From the NCBI GenBank assembly GCA_035541895.1, contig DATKMK010000049.1, forward strand, positions 62,001-126,000: a stretch of 64,000 nucleotides of DNA, in the 5' to 3' direction. Shown piece by piece: positions 9,052 through 16,468 of the stretch (position 1 is its first letter; each line of letters starts with the position of its first letter). The notes beneath the pieces are model-generated. The model ran no database searches. It saw nothing but the letters and a program-made list of their open reading frames with translations, and was not told the DNA's origin. A program made the position numbers and the translations under genes. Origin of the DNA: DATKMK01 sp035541895. Lineage in GTDB: Bacteria > Desulfobacterota > Binatia > HRBIN30 > JACQVA1.

Positions 9052-9849
9052 ATGTTCATGGTCTCCCGTTCACGGATCGTGCGCCAGTGCGGGCTGGTAT
9101 TGATTGGTGCGGTAGCTTTGGGCGGATGTCGCGCGAAGGACAATCCAGAAGTCGAGGTTGAGATTCGCAGTGTCGGCGTCGATCAGGCGTCGCGGTTGCC
9201 GGTGCTGGTGCTGCAGGACAAAGCGAAGCACGTTGCGCTTCCGATCTGGATCGGACCCGGCGAGGCGCAGGCCATCGCGACGCAGTTGGAAGGGGTCGCG
9301 CCACCGCGACCCATGACGCACGATCTGATCAAAGTGATGCTCGACGAAGCCGGAGTCGAGTTCCAGCGCGTGCTCATCGGCGATCTGAAGGACAGCACGT
9401 ACTACGCGCACATCTTCTTGCGCAGCGGGCGCAAGGACATCGAAATCGACAGCCGGCCGAGCGACGCGATTGCGCTGGCGGTGCGTTTCCGCAAACCGAT
9501 CTTCATCGCGCGCAGCTTGCTCGAGCGCGATGGCGCGATCGATCTCCGCAAGCAGGCGAAAGCGGCAGGCGGATTCACCTTCGCCGGGATCACCGTGCAG
9601 GAGCTCACCGACGATCTCGCCAGCTACTTCGATGTCCCCCCGGGCCACGGCGTGTTGGTGTCGGATGTCGCGCGCGACGTGTCGGCGGCGGTGAAGCGCG
9701 GTGACGTGATCGTCGAGCTGAACGGCGAACCGATCGCTGACGTGGCGTCGCTGCAGGCCAAGATTGAGCAATTGGGAACGGGCGCGCATGCGGATCTCGC
9801 CGTGCGGCGCGGTCGCGATGACGTGCGTATCGACCTTTCGATCGAGTGA
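9052..9849 (+). CDS. Bifunctional-nuclease-domain lipoprotein with C-terminal PDZ
   Basis: An N-terminal signal of about 22 residues ends in a lipobox-like LGGC, predicting a lipidated secreted protein. Residues about 30-165 form a bifunctional nuclease (DUF151/BFN) domain with LPIWIGPGEAQAIA and SRPSDAIALAVR, both hallmarks of the family. Residues about 185-265 form a PDZ domain (GHGVLVSDV, GDVIVELNGEPI). BFN proteins are usually cytoplasmic, so a lipobox plus PDZ suggests the fold has been reused in the periplasm. ATG 9052 is preferred because CGGAG lies about 8 bases upstream; GTG 9043 and ATG 9058 are alternatives. Confidence 0.8.
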   Translation: MFMVSRSRIVRQCGLVLIGAVALGGCRAKDNPEVEVEIRSVGVDQASRLPVLVLQDKAKHVALPIWIGPGEAQAIATQLEGVAPPRPMTHDLIKVMLDEAGVEFQRVLIGDLKDSTYYAHIFLRSGRKDIEIDSRPSDAIALAVRFRKPIFIARSLLERDGAIDLRKQAKAAGGFTFAGITVQELTDDLASYFDVPPGHGVLVSDVARDVSAAVKRGDVIVELNGEPIADVASLQAKIEQLGTGAHADLAVRRGRDDVRIDLSIE

Positions 9850-10014
9850 GTGTTGCCCGGATTAGTGAGACGAATCCGAGTATCAGCGGATGTTGTTCGT
9901 CGTCGCGGACTGGTAGTTGACCGGTTTCATCGTCGGTGCAAAAAGATGGAGTGCAAACAGGGTCCGGTTGACTCGGTTGCGCGAATCATACTAAGGCGAC
10001 GACGAAGTCGCTGA

Positions 10015-10383
10015 TTGTCACGCGTGACCGAAGAAGGACAGAAGGCGCAGGCGCGCGAGGCGGCGGAAACCGCCACCGAGCGGCTGGCGCGTGAGGTGGT
10101 GCGGACGATCAACAACGCGTCCGATGAGGAGCGGGAGACACTGCGCGAACTGGCAGTCGCCGTATTGCGGGATGAGGTACAGATCGTCAACCAGCTGGCT
10201 ACGACCGACGCCCCCGTGCCCGGCACATTCAACTTCTTCGGCATCGGCATTCCGATATTCCTCATGGGATGTGTCCTGGTGTTTTTGTTTCCCCCGATCG
10301 GGCTGGTGTGCTTCGCCGCGGCTGCGCTGACGGCGGTGTGTGGTGTGGGAGGGATTCTGTTCTCGCGTGGCAAAACGAGCTGA
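10015..10383 (+). CDS. Small protein with acidic helix and two membrane segments
   Basis: I do not recognise the family. The 122 residues split into a charged helical N-terminal half (about 1-60, Glu/Arg/Ala-rich, coiled-coil-like) and a C-terminal hairpin of two hydrophobic helices (about 74-92 and 94-114) ending in a short basic tail. The start is TTG 10015 or GTG 10024, both in frame, and neither has a strong ribosome site. It lies 12 bases before the Rieske gene and on the same strand, so it may be the first gene of the electron-transfer operon. Confidence 0.6.
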   Translation: MSRVTEEGQKAQAREAAETATERLAREVVRTINNASDEERETLRELAVAVLRDEVQIVNQLATTDAPVPGTFNFFGIGIPIFLMGCVLVFLFPPIGLVCFAAAALTAVCGVGGILFSRGKTS

Positions 10384-10395
10384 GGTGTTCCGGCA

Positions 10396-10995
10396 ATGGC
10401 GAAAGCAGAAAAAGCACTGACCCCGGAAGAATTGGGGGCGTTGGAAGAACGGCGCCGCCAGGAGCAAGCGCGCGAGCGCGCGAAACGCGTCCGCGAGAAA
10501 ATTCAGATGGGCGGCCTGTGGTCGCGCCGCGATTTCTTCGGGCGAATGAGCTGGGGCGGCTTCGGCATTCTCACCGGCATCGGACTGCTGGGCTTCGTGC
10601 GCTCGGCATTTCCGCGGGTGTTGTTCACGCCGCCCAGTACATTCAAAGCCGGGTTGCCGAGCGACTACGCGATCGGCGAGGTGAGCGAGCGCTTCAAGAA
10701 GGAGCATCGCGTCTGGATCGTGCGCGTGCCGGAAGGATTCTATGCGCTGTTCGCCAAGTGCACGCACCTGGGATGCACGCCGCGCTGGCTGCCGGTCGAA
10801 GAGAAGTTCAAGTGTCCCTGCCACGGTAGCGGGTATCGAAAGAGCGGTGTGAATTTTGAGGGGCCGGCGCCCCGCCCGCTCGAACGCTACCGCATCAGCT
10901 TGACGGAAGACGGGCAATTGCTGGTCGATATGAGCGTGAAGTACCGCTACGAGAAGGGCGACTGGGACAAGCCCGGCGCCTTCCTGCGCGTCTGA
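10396..10995 (+). CDS. Rieske iron-sulfur protein of a bc-type complex
   Basis: Carries the 2Fe-2S cluster that takes the first electron from quinol and passes it to a c-type heme. A highly charged cytoplasmic N-terminus (about 1-45) is followed by one membrane anchor (about 52-75) and the Rieske fold, with cluster motifs CTHLGC and CPCHGSGY supplying two Cys and two His ligands. At 199 residues it is normal for the family. It opens the core of the operon and is followed at 42 bases by the cytochrome b gene. Confidence 0.93.
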   Translation: MAKAEKALTPEELGALEERRRQEQARERAKRVREKIQMGGLWSRRDFFGRMSWGGFGILTGIGLLGFVRSAFPRVLFTPPSTFKAGLPSDYAIGEVSERFKKEHRVWIVRVPEGFYALFAKCTHLGCTPRWLPVEEKFKCPCHGSGYRKSGVNFEGPAPRPLERYRISLTEDGQLLVDMSVKYRYEKGDWDKPGAFLRV

Positions 10996-11037
10996 CGGTT
11001 CGGCGCGCCCGCACGACAATCGAGGACGCAAGCACCT

Positions 11038-11808
11038 ATGAGCATGTGGGACGAGGTTAAGCGCCAGATCCAGGAGTCGCAGGTCTGGCAGTCGATTTTC
11101 CGGCACGGCTACGAAGACACCCCGCGCAACCGCATCCTGATGGTGTCGGGCAACGTCTGGCTTCACCTGCACCCGTCCAAGGTGCGCAAGCACGGCGTGC
11201 GCATGCGTTTCACCTGGTGCATGGGCGGCATCACGTTTCTGATGTACTTGGTGACGGTGGTGACGGGCATTTATCTGATGTTCTACTACCGGCCCACCGC
11301 CGAGTATGCCTACGCCGACATGAAGTACCTCGAGTTCGACATGCCCTTCGGCATGTTGATGCGGAACATGCACCGCTGGGCGGCGCATGGGATGGTGATC
11401 GCGGTGTGGTTGCACATGTTCCGTGTGTTTCTCACCGGTTCGTATAAGCCGCCGCGCGAGTTCAACTGGGTCGTCGGCGTGCTGCTGCTGGTGTTCACAC
11501 TGTTGCTGAGTTTCACCGGCTATCTGCTGCCGTGGGATCAACTCTCGATCTGGGCGGTGACCGTCGGATCGAACATGGGCCGCGCCGCCCCGCTGCTCGG
11601 CAATGAAGGTCCCTTCGCCGAATTGACCGGGGTGAACCCGATCTACGATGCGCGCGCCTTCCTCTTCGGCGGCGGCGAGGTCGGGCCGCACACGTTGCTG
11701 CGCTTCTACATTCTCCACTGCATCTTCTTCCCGCTGGTGGCGAGTCTGTTCATGGCGGTGCACTTCTGGCGCATCCGTCGTGACGGCTTCTCGGGACCGC
11801 CGCTATAG
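11038..11808 (+). CDS. Cytochrome b6-like subunit of a quinol:cytochrome c oxidoreductase
   Basis: A split-type cytochrome b N-terminal subunit (256 residues, four membrane helices) that binds two b hemes and forms quinone sites. Heme ligands are H112 and H126 (14 apart) on helix B and H227 and H242 (15 apart) on helix D, exactly the b6 spacing. C61 in WCMGGIT matches the Cys that in cytochrome b6 covalently holds the extra heme c-n (c-i). GYLLPWDQ is also conserved. The split into b6 plus subunit IV, with that Cys, places it with b6c/b6f-like complexes, not with proteobacterial bc1. The next gene follows at 18 bases. Confidence 0.93.
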   Translation: MSMWDEVKRQIQESQVWQSIFRHGYEDTPRNRILMVSGNVWLHLHPSKVRKHGVRMRFTWCMGGITFLMYLVTVVTGIYLMFYYRPTAEYAYADMKYLEFDMPFGMLMRNMHRWAAHGMVIAVWLHMFRVFLTGSYKPPREFNWVVGVLLLVFTLLLSFTGYLLPWDQLSIWAVTVGSNMGRAAPLLGNEGPFAELTGVNPIYDARAFLFGGGEVGPHTLLRFYILHCIFFPLVASLFMAVHFWRIRRDGFSGPPL

Positions 11809-11826
11809 CCGACGAGCGAGGCGACC

Positions 11827-11979
11827 GTGGTACCGGAACTGCGCTACACCATTGGAGCGGTGGTGCTGCTGATCATTACCATGGTGATCCCGGGCGGCCG
11901 CGTGCTGGTCCTCCCGGCGATCTTCATTTTGATGTTGGTCCTCTTATATTGGGCAGCGAAGCCGAAGCCCGAGGAGTGA
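11827..11979 (+). CDS. 50-residue membrane protein between cytochrome b6 and subunit IV
   Basis: An open frame from GTG 11827 to TGA 11977-11979 encodes 50 residues: a short polar start (VVPELRYT), two closely spaced hydrophobic stretches separated by Pro-Gly-Gly (about 8-22 and 25-44), and a polar tail ending AAKPKPEE. It fits exactly between the cytochrome b stop (gap 18 bases) and the subunit IV start (gap 4 bases). A GAGCGAGG stretch lies just upstream. By position and size it resembles the small one-helix subunits of b6f complexes, but no sequence family is recognised. Coding status is inferred from fit, composition and tight spacing. Confidence 0.6.
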   Translation: MVPELRYTIGAVVLLIITMVIPGGRVLVLPAIFILMLVLLYWAAKPKPEE

Positions 11980-11983
11980 CGCG

Positions 11984-12811
11984 ATGGCGGAGGCACAGAC
12001 GAAAGTGGCGATGAAACCGGTCGCCGAGCCCGCTGGCAAGCGCATCGAGGTTCCGATCCGAAAAGCCGCCGGCCCCGGCGACGACAAGGTGCACACCTGG
12101 CCCCATCTGGTGCGCGCGGAATTCCTGTGCGCGCTGTTTGTAATGATCTTGTTGGTCGTCTGGTCCTTGACCGTCGACGCGCCGCTGGAAGAACCGGCCA
12201 ACCCGACACGAACCCCCAATCCCTCGAAGGCCCCATGGTACTTCTTGGGATTGCAGGAGATGCTGGTGTTCTTCGACCCCTGGCACGCCGGCGTGATGCT
12301 GCCGACCTTCATCATCGTCGGCTTGATGGTGATTCCGTACATCGACATCAATCCGAAGGGCAATGGCTACTACACCTTCGAGGAGCGCAAGTACGAGTTG
12401 ATCACGTTCTTCTTCGGCTTCCATATTCTCTGGATCTCGTTGATTATCATCGGGACGTTCTTGCGTGGGCCTGGATGGAACTGGTTCTGGCCGTGGCAAA
12501 AGTGGGACGCGCACAAGGTCGAGGCCATGACCAACGTCGACCTGCCGTATCTCCTCGGTTTCCGCGACTATTTTTGGTCCTCGGTCTTCGGCGGCGCGGT
12601 CGTCGTCGGATATTTCGTCGTCGGCACGCTCGCGATGTACTGGTGGATCGCTCGGCTCAAGGGTGCGGAGTTCATGCAGCGCTGGGGCATGCCGCGCTTC
12701 ATGCTCACGTCGTTCCTCTTCCTCAACATGATGGCGGTGCTGGTGAAGATGCTGTTACGGCACGCGCTCAACCTCAAGTACGTGTGGGTCACCCCCTGGT
12801 TCAACGTGTAG
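11984..12811 (+). CDS. Cytochrome b/b6 C-terminal domain protein (subunit IV-like)
   Basis: The C-terminal half of a split cytochrome b (275 residues), forming part of the quinol-oxidation site. A soluble N-terminal segment (about 1-45) is followed by a first helix and the block KAPWYFLGLQEML, which lines up with the quinol-site PEWY loop of other cytochromes b; here the Glu position is Pro or is shifted (APWY). Then come IPYIDINPKG and about four more helices, more than the three of plant subunit IV. Co-translation with the preceding small protein is likely because the gap is only 4 bases. Confidence 0.88.
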   Translation: MAEAQTKVAMKPVAEPAGKRIEVPIRKAAGPGDDKVHTWPHLVRAEFLCALFVMILLVVWSLTVDAPLEEPANPTRTPNPSKAPWYFLGLQEMLVFFDPWHAGVMLPTFIIVGLMVIPYIDINPKGNGYYTFEERKYELITFFFGFHILWISLIIIGTFLRGPGWNWFWPWQKWDAHKVEAMTNVDLPYLLGFRDYFWSSVFGGAVVVGYFVVGTLAMYWWIARLKGAEFMQRWGMPRFMLTSFLFLNMMAVLVKMLLRHALNLKYVWVTPWFNV

Positions 12812-12856
12812 AAGGCGATCGACGGGTGGCACGAGGATCGGCGAAGAAGCGGCGCG

Positions 12857-13027
12857 ATGTTTTACCTTGCCAAGTTGGTGCAAGCGGTGGGATTCGCCGA
12901 CGTCGGGTATGCGTTGTTCGTCGGCGTGAGCGAGGAGCACGCGATGGGGCGCGAGCTGCGACTGCTGCTGATCGGCGTGGCGATTTTCTACCTGGGCCGG
13001 CTCATTGAGCGGCGAGTGACGGCATAG
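12857..13027 (+). CDS. 56-residue small membrane protein before the octaheme cytochrome
   Basis: ATG 12857 to TAG 13025-13027 gives 56 residues: an amphipathic N-terminal helix (about 1-23), a short charged turn SEEHAMGRE (about 25-33) and a hydrophobic helix (about 35-50) ending in basic ERRVTA. It lies between subunit IV (gap 45 bases) and the octaheme cytochrome (gap 13 bases), on the same strand. No family is recognised. It may be an assembly factor or a structural subunit of the complex. The case rests on the open frame, the membrane-protein composition and the position. Confidence 0.55.
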   Translation: MFYLAKLVQAVGFADVGYALFVGVSEEHAMGRELRLLLIGVAIFYLGRLIERRVTA

Positions 13028-13040
13028 CAGAGGAGCAGCC

Positions 13041-15692
13041 GTGGCGGGTGCACGAGTCGTCGACGACGAGAAAAAATCTTACAGCGCGGTCTTCCTGCTG
13101 GCCGTGGGGCTGCTGCTCGCCGGCGCCGTGTGGAGCGTGTGGGACGACAACATCACCCGCCGGCCGTGGAAGAAGTACCAATCGGAGTTCTTCTCGCTCG
13201 AAGTCGAGCGGGCGAAGGAGGCGCTGGAGAAAGAGCGCGCGCGCCTAGCGGCGGATCCCGCGTATCAAGAATTGGCCAAGCAACTGGCGGCCGCGCGTGA
13301 GAGCGTGCGCTCGGGCGATGCCGCGCGCCGGCTGGCCGAGCTGCAGCGCACGCGCGACGAGGTCACGGTACATTTGAACGAAGCCGATTTCGCGCTGCGC
13401 ATCGTCAAGAGCAAGTTGGAAGAGGCCTGGTACGAATACGAACATGCGACGCTCACGGGCGCGCCGACCGACAAGGCGAAGGCGCACATCGAGGACCTCA
13501 ACAAGGAGAAGGCCGAGGTCGACCGGCGGTTGGCCGAACGCCAAGCGGCGCAAGCGCAGATCGACAAGGAGGTCGAGGAAGTCAATTCGGGGGTGAAGGC
13601 GCTCGAGGAGAAGCAGCGCGACATGGAAGCCGAGCGCGTCAAATTGGAACGCAAGCTCGACGGCCTCCAACTTCACCTCGGACCGATGGACTTCCCGCGC
13701 ATCCCGAAGATTCAGCAAGTCGTGCTCGACGACTTCGATCGCAGTGCATTCAACAATGCGCTCGGGCGCGTCGATCGGTGCACCTCGTGTCACTCCGGCA
13801 TCGAGAAGGGAGGCTTCGAGGAAGATCCCAACCCGTTCAAGACCCATCCCAAGCGCGACCTGTTATTGAATAAGCATCCGCCCGAGAAGTTTGGCTGCAC
13901 GCCGTGCCACGGCGGGCAGGGTCCCGCCGTGAACTCGGTGGAGAAGGCTCACGGCGAAGTGAAGTTCTGGGAAAAGGAACTGCTGCGCGGTGAGAAGGTG
14001 CAGGCGAGCTGCATCAAATGCCACACCGATTTGCATCTCGAAGGTGCCGAGACGATCGCACGGGGCGAATACTTGTTCGTCAACCTCGGGTGCCACGGCT
14101 GTCATCTGGTCGAAGGCTACGACGGGTTGGACAAAGTGGGCCCGTATCTGCGGCGGATCGGGGCGAAGGTCGATCCCGCGTGGATCGTGCGCTGGATCGA
14201 GAATCCGCACGTCTACCGCGCGAAGACCAAGATGCCCAACTTCATGTTCTCGCGCGCCCAAGCGACGGCGATCGCCGCCTACTTGCTCGACGCATCGAAG
14301 GCCGACAGCCAGCAATGGCTCGACAGTCACCCCGCGCCGGCCGGTATCGATTCCGCCAACACCGAGTTGGTCGAGAAGGGTCGTACGCTCGCCGATAACC
14401 TCGGTTGCCGCGGTTGCCACGGGTTTGCCGACGATGAATCGCCGGCGCTGTTGGGCGCGAACAAGGACATCGTTCCCAACCTGAGCAAGGTCGCGGAGAA
14501 GACCAACGCGCGTTGGATCTACAATTGGATCAAGAATCCGAAGGGCTTCTCTCCGGTCGCGCGCATGCCCAGCCTGCGTTTGAGCGATGACGAGGCCGTG
14601 GCCCTTACGTCGTTCTTACTGACCCTCGGCAAGCCGCAAGGCGATCCGGCGTTGGCGGCGACGCTGCAACAGCCCGAGACCATCGCACAAGGGAAGTCGT
14701 TGATCCGCAAGTACGGCTGTTTCGGCTGTCACGACATCGCGGGGATGGAGACCGAATCGCGCATCGGCGTCGAACTGTCCACCTTCGGATCGAAGCCGAA
14801 TGAGGAACTGTTCTTCGGGAATCACACCGACATTCCCGAAAACTGGGACAACTGGACCTACAACAAACTGAAGACCCCACGGACCTATCAAACCGAGCGG
14901 ATCGAGCAGGTGATGCCGCAGTTCGATCTCGCGGACGAGGACATCCGCGCGCTGCGGGTCTTCTTGACGAGTCGCACCGACGACAAGATCCCGGTGAAGT
15001 ATCGCTATCCGAACGTGCAGCGCGCCACCGCCTTGGTGCAGGGCCGGCGACTCGTCCAAAAATACAACTGTGTCGGCTGCCACATCATCGAAGGCGGGGG
15101 CGGCGCGATCCGCGTGCGATACGAAGAAAGCCCGACGCTCGCGCCGCCGATCCTGAACGGCGAAGGCGCGAAGGTACAGCCCGATTGGCTGTTCGGCTTC
15201 CTGAAGCATCCGGTGCCGATCCGGCCATGGCTGAAGCTGCGCATGCCGACCTTCGGCATGAGCGACGAGGAAGCCAACACCATTATTTCGTACTTTCTCG
15301 CGCAAGACGCGGTGCAGGTTCCGTTCGCGTTCATCGAAGACGCCGCTATTCCGCATGAGAACCTGGAAGCCGGGAAGCAGCTCACGTCGCAGGACTACTT
15401 CAACTGCTTCTCGTGTCACCAACAGGGCGACAGGAAGCCCGAAGGCCCGCCGGAAGGTTGGGCGCCCGACCTGACCATGGCGCGGCGGCGGTTGAATCCC
15501 GAATGGATCATTCGCTGGTTGCACGACCCGCAGAAGATCCAGCCGAACACCAAGATGCCCTCGTTCTATCCGGGTGGCCCGGACGACGTGCTCGGCGGCG
15601 ACGAGGAAGCCCAGATTCGTGCGTTACGCGACTACTTGATGTCGCTCGGCAAAATGCAAGTGCAGGTCGCGAGCAGTGGAACCGCAAACTAA
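13041..15692 (+). CDS. Membrane-anchored coiled-coil octaheme c-type cytochrome
   Basis: An 883-residue protein with an unusual layout: an N-terminal membrane anchor (about 14-34), a long Glu/Lys/Arg-rich coiled coil (about 50-215), then eight CXXCH heme motifs between C247 and about residue 793 (CTSCH, CTPCH, CIKCH, CHGCH, CRGCH, CFGCH, CVGCH, CFSCH). The last five each sit in a class-I-like cytochrome c domain with a downstream MP(N/S/Q/T)F or MPSL motif giving a likely distal Met ligand. The first three are closely spaced and lack such motifs. It probably takes electrons from the Rieske protein and carries them away from the membrane. It replaces the usual monoheme cytochrome c1 or f. Start is GTG 13041, with AGAGGAG upstream. 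Confidence 0.88.
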   Translation: MAGARVVDDEKKSYSAVFLLAVGLLLAGAVWSVWDDNITRRPWKKYQSEFFSLEVERAKEALEKERARLAADPAYQELAKQLAAARESVRSGDAARRLAELQRTRDEVTVHLNEADFALRIVKSKLEEAWYEYEHATLTGAPTDKAKAHIEDLNKEKAEVDRRLAERQAAQAQIDKEVEEVNSGVKALEEKQRDMEAERVKLERKLDGLQLHLGPMDFPRIPKIQQVVLDDFDRSAFNNALGRVDRCTSCHSGIEKGGFEEDPNPFKTHPKRDLLLNKHPPEKFGCTPCHGGQGPAVNSVEKAHGEVKFWEKELLRGEKVQASCIKCHTDLHLEGAETIARGEYLFVNLGCHGCHLVEGYDGLDKVGPYLRRIGAKVDPAWIVRWIENPHVYRAKTKMPNFMFSRAQATAIAAYLLDASKADSQQWLDSHPAPAGIDSANTELVEKGRTLADNLGCRGCHGFADDESPALLGANKDIVPNLSKVAEKTNARWIYNWIKNPKGFSPVARMPSLRLSDDEAVALTSFLLTLGKPQGDPALAATLQQPETIAQGKSLIRKYGCFGCHDIAGMETESRIGVELSTFGSKPNEELFFGNHTDIPENWDNWTYNKLKTPRTYQTERIEQVMPQFDLADEDIRALRVFLTSRTDDKIPVKYRYPNVQRATALVQGRRLVQKYNCVGCHIIEGGGGAIRVRYEESPTLAPPILNGEGAKVQPDWLFGFLKHPVPIRPWLKLRMPTFGMSDEEANTIISYFLAQDAVQVPFAFIEDAAIPHENLEAGKQLTSQDYFNCFSCHQQGDRKPEGPPEGWAPDLTMARRRLNPEWIIRWLHDPQKIQPNTKMPSFYPGGPDDVLGGDEEAQIRALRDYLMSLGKMQVQVASSGTAN

Positions 15693-15714
15693 ACGTCGAC
15701 AGGAGGAAACAACG

Positions 15715-16431
15715 ATGATGAAGCGAAGCGTATTGGCCATCGGACTCATGGTCGCCGGCCTCGGCGGCACGGCCGCCTGGGGCTACGACGCCGGCCCGGT
15801 CGCCGACGGCGGCTCAATCAGCGGGATGGTGAAGTTTCAGGGGACGGCCCCGGCGCCGAAACCCATCGAAGTCACCAAGGACAAAGAGGTTTGCGGGGTG
15901 AAGCCGAAGGTCGAAGAAAATCTCGTCGTCGGAAAAGACGGCGGTCTCAAGAACGCCGTGGTGTCGATCACCAACATCAGCAAAGGCAAACCCATGGATG
16001 CGGCCAAGCCGTTGCTCGACCAAAACGGATGCCAGTATCTACCGCACATCGTGCTGATTCCGGTGGGGGCCCAGGTCGACATCAAGAATTCCGACGGCAT
16101 CCTTCACAACATTCACACCTACGGAAAGAAGAATCCGCCGGTGAACATGGCCCAGCCGAAATTCAAGCCGGTGATCCAGACCAAGTTCGATCAACCCGAA
16201 ACCTTCGAGGTCAAGTGCGACGCGCACGGATGGATGAACGGCTGGTTCGTGATCGAGGACCACCCGTACTACGCCGTCACCGACGAGAACGGGAACTTCA
16301 AGTTGACGGATGTGCCGCCCGGCGACTACGAGTTGAAGGTCTGGCACGAGCGCCTCGGCGAAAAGACGCAGAAGGTGACGGTAGCGGCGAAGGGTTCGGC
16401 GAGCGCGAACTTCGAATTGGCGCCGAAGTAG
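15715..16431 (+). CDS. Periplasmic cupredoxin-like protein with carboxypeptidase-regulatory-like tail
   Basis: A signal peptide (about 1-22, cleaved after AWG) precedes a cupredoxin-like domain with candidate type-1 copper ligands: His in HNIHTYG and Cys/His/Met in KCDAHGWMNGW. The C-terminal part (VTDENGNFKLTDVPPG) resembles the carboxypeptidase regulatory beta-sandwich. The protein is secreted and could be a soluble electron carrier or copper holder next to the octaheme cytochrome. ATG 15715 follows a perfect AGGAGG at 15701-15706; a second ATG follows directly. The gene lies 22 bases after the octaheme gene, hence in the same operon. Confidence 0.8.
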   Translation: MMKRSVLAIGLMVAGLGGTAAWGYDAGPVADGGSISGMVKFQGTAPAPKPIEVTKDKEVCGVKPKVEENLVVGKDGGLKNAVVSITNISKGKPMDAAKPLLDQNGCQYLPHIVLIPVGAQVDIKNSDGILHNIHTYGKKNPPVNMAQPKFKPVIQTKFDQPETFEVKCDAHGWMNGWFVIEDHPYYAVTDENGNFKLTDVPPGDYELKVWHERLGEKTQKVTVAAKGSASANFELAPK

Positions 16432-16468
16432 GATAGAGAGGCCGCGCGATCATACGAAGGAGACGGGA

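Noticed and set aside
9968..9994. TTGACT and TACTAA as a sigma-70 promoter before the small membrane gene and Rieske operon
   Set aside because: The spacer is only 15 bases and the -10 match is weak, so it is not reported as a feature.
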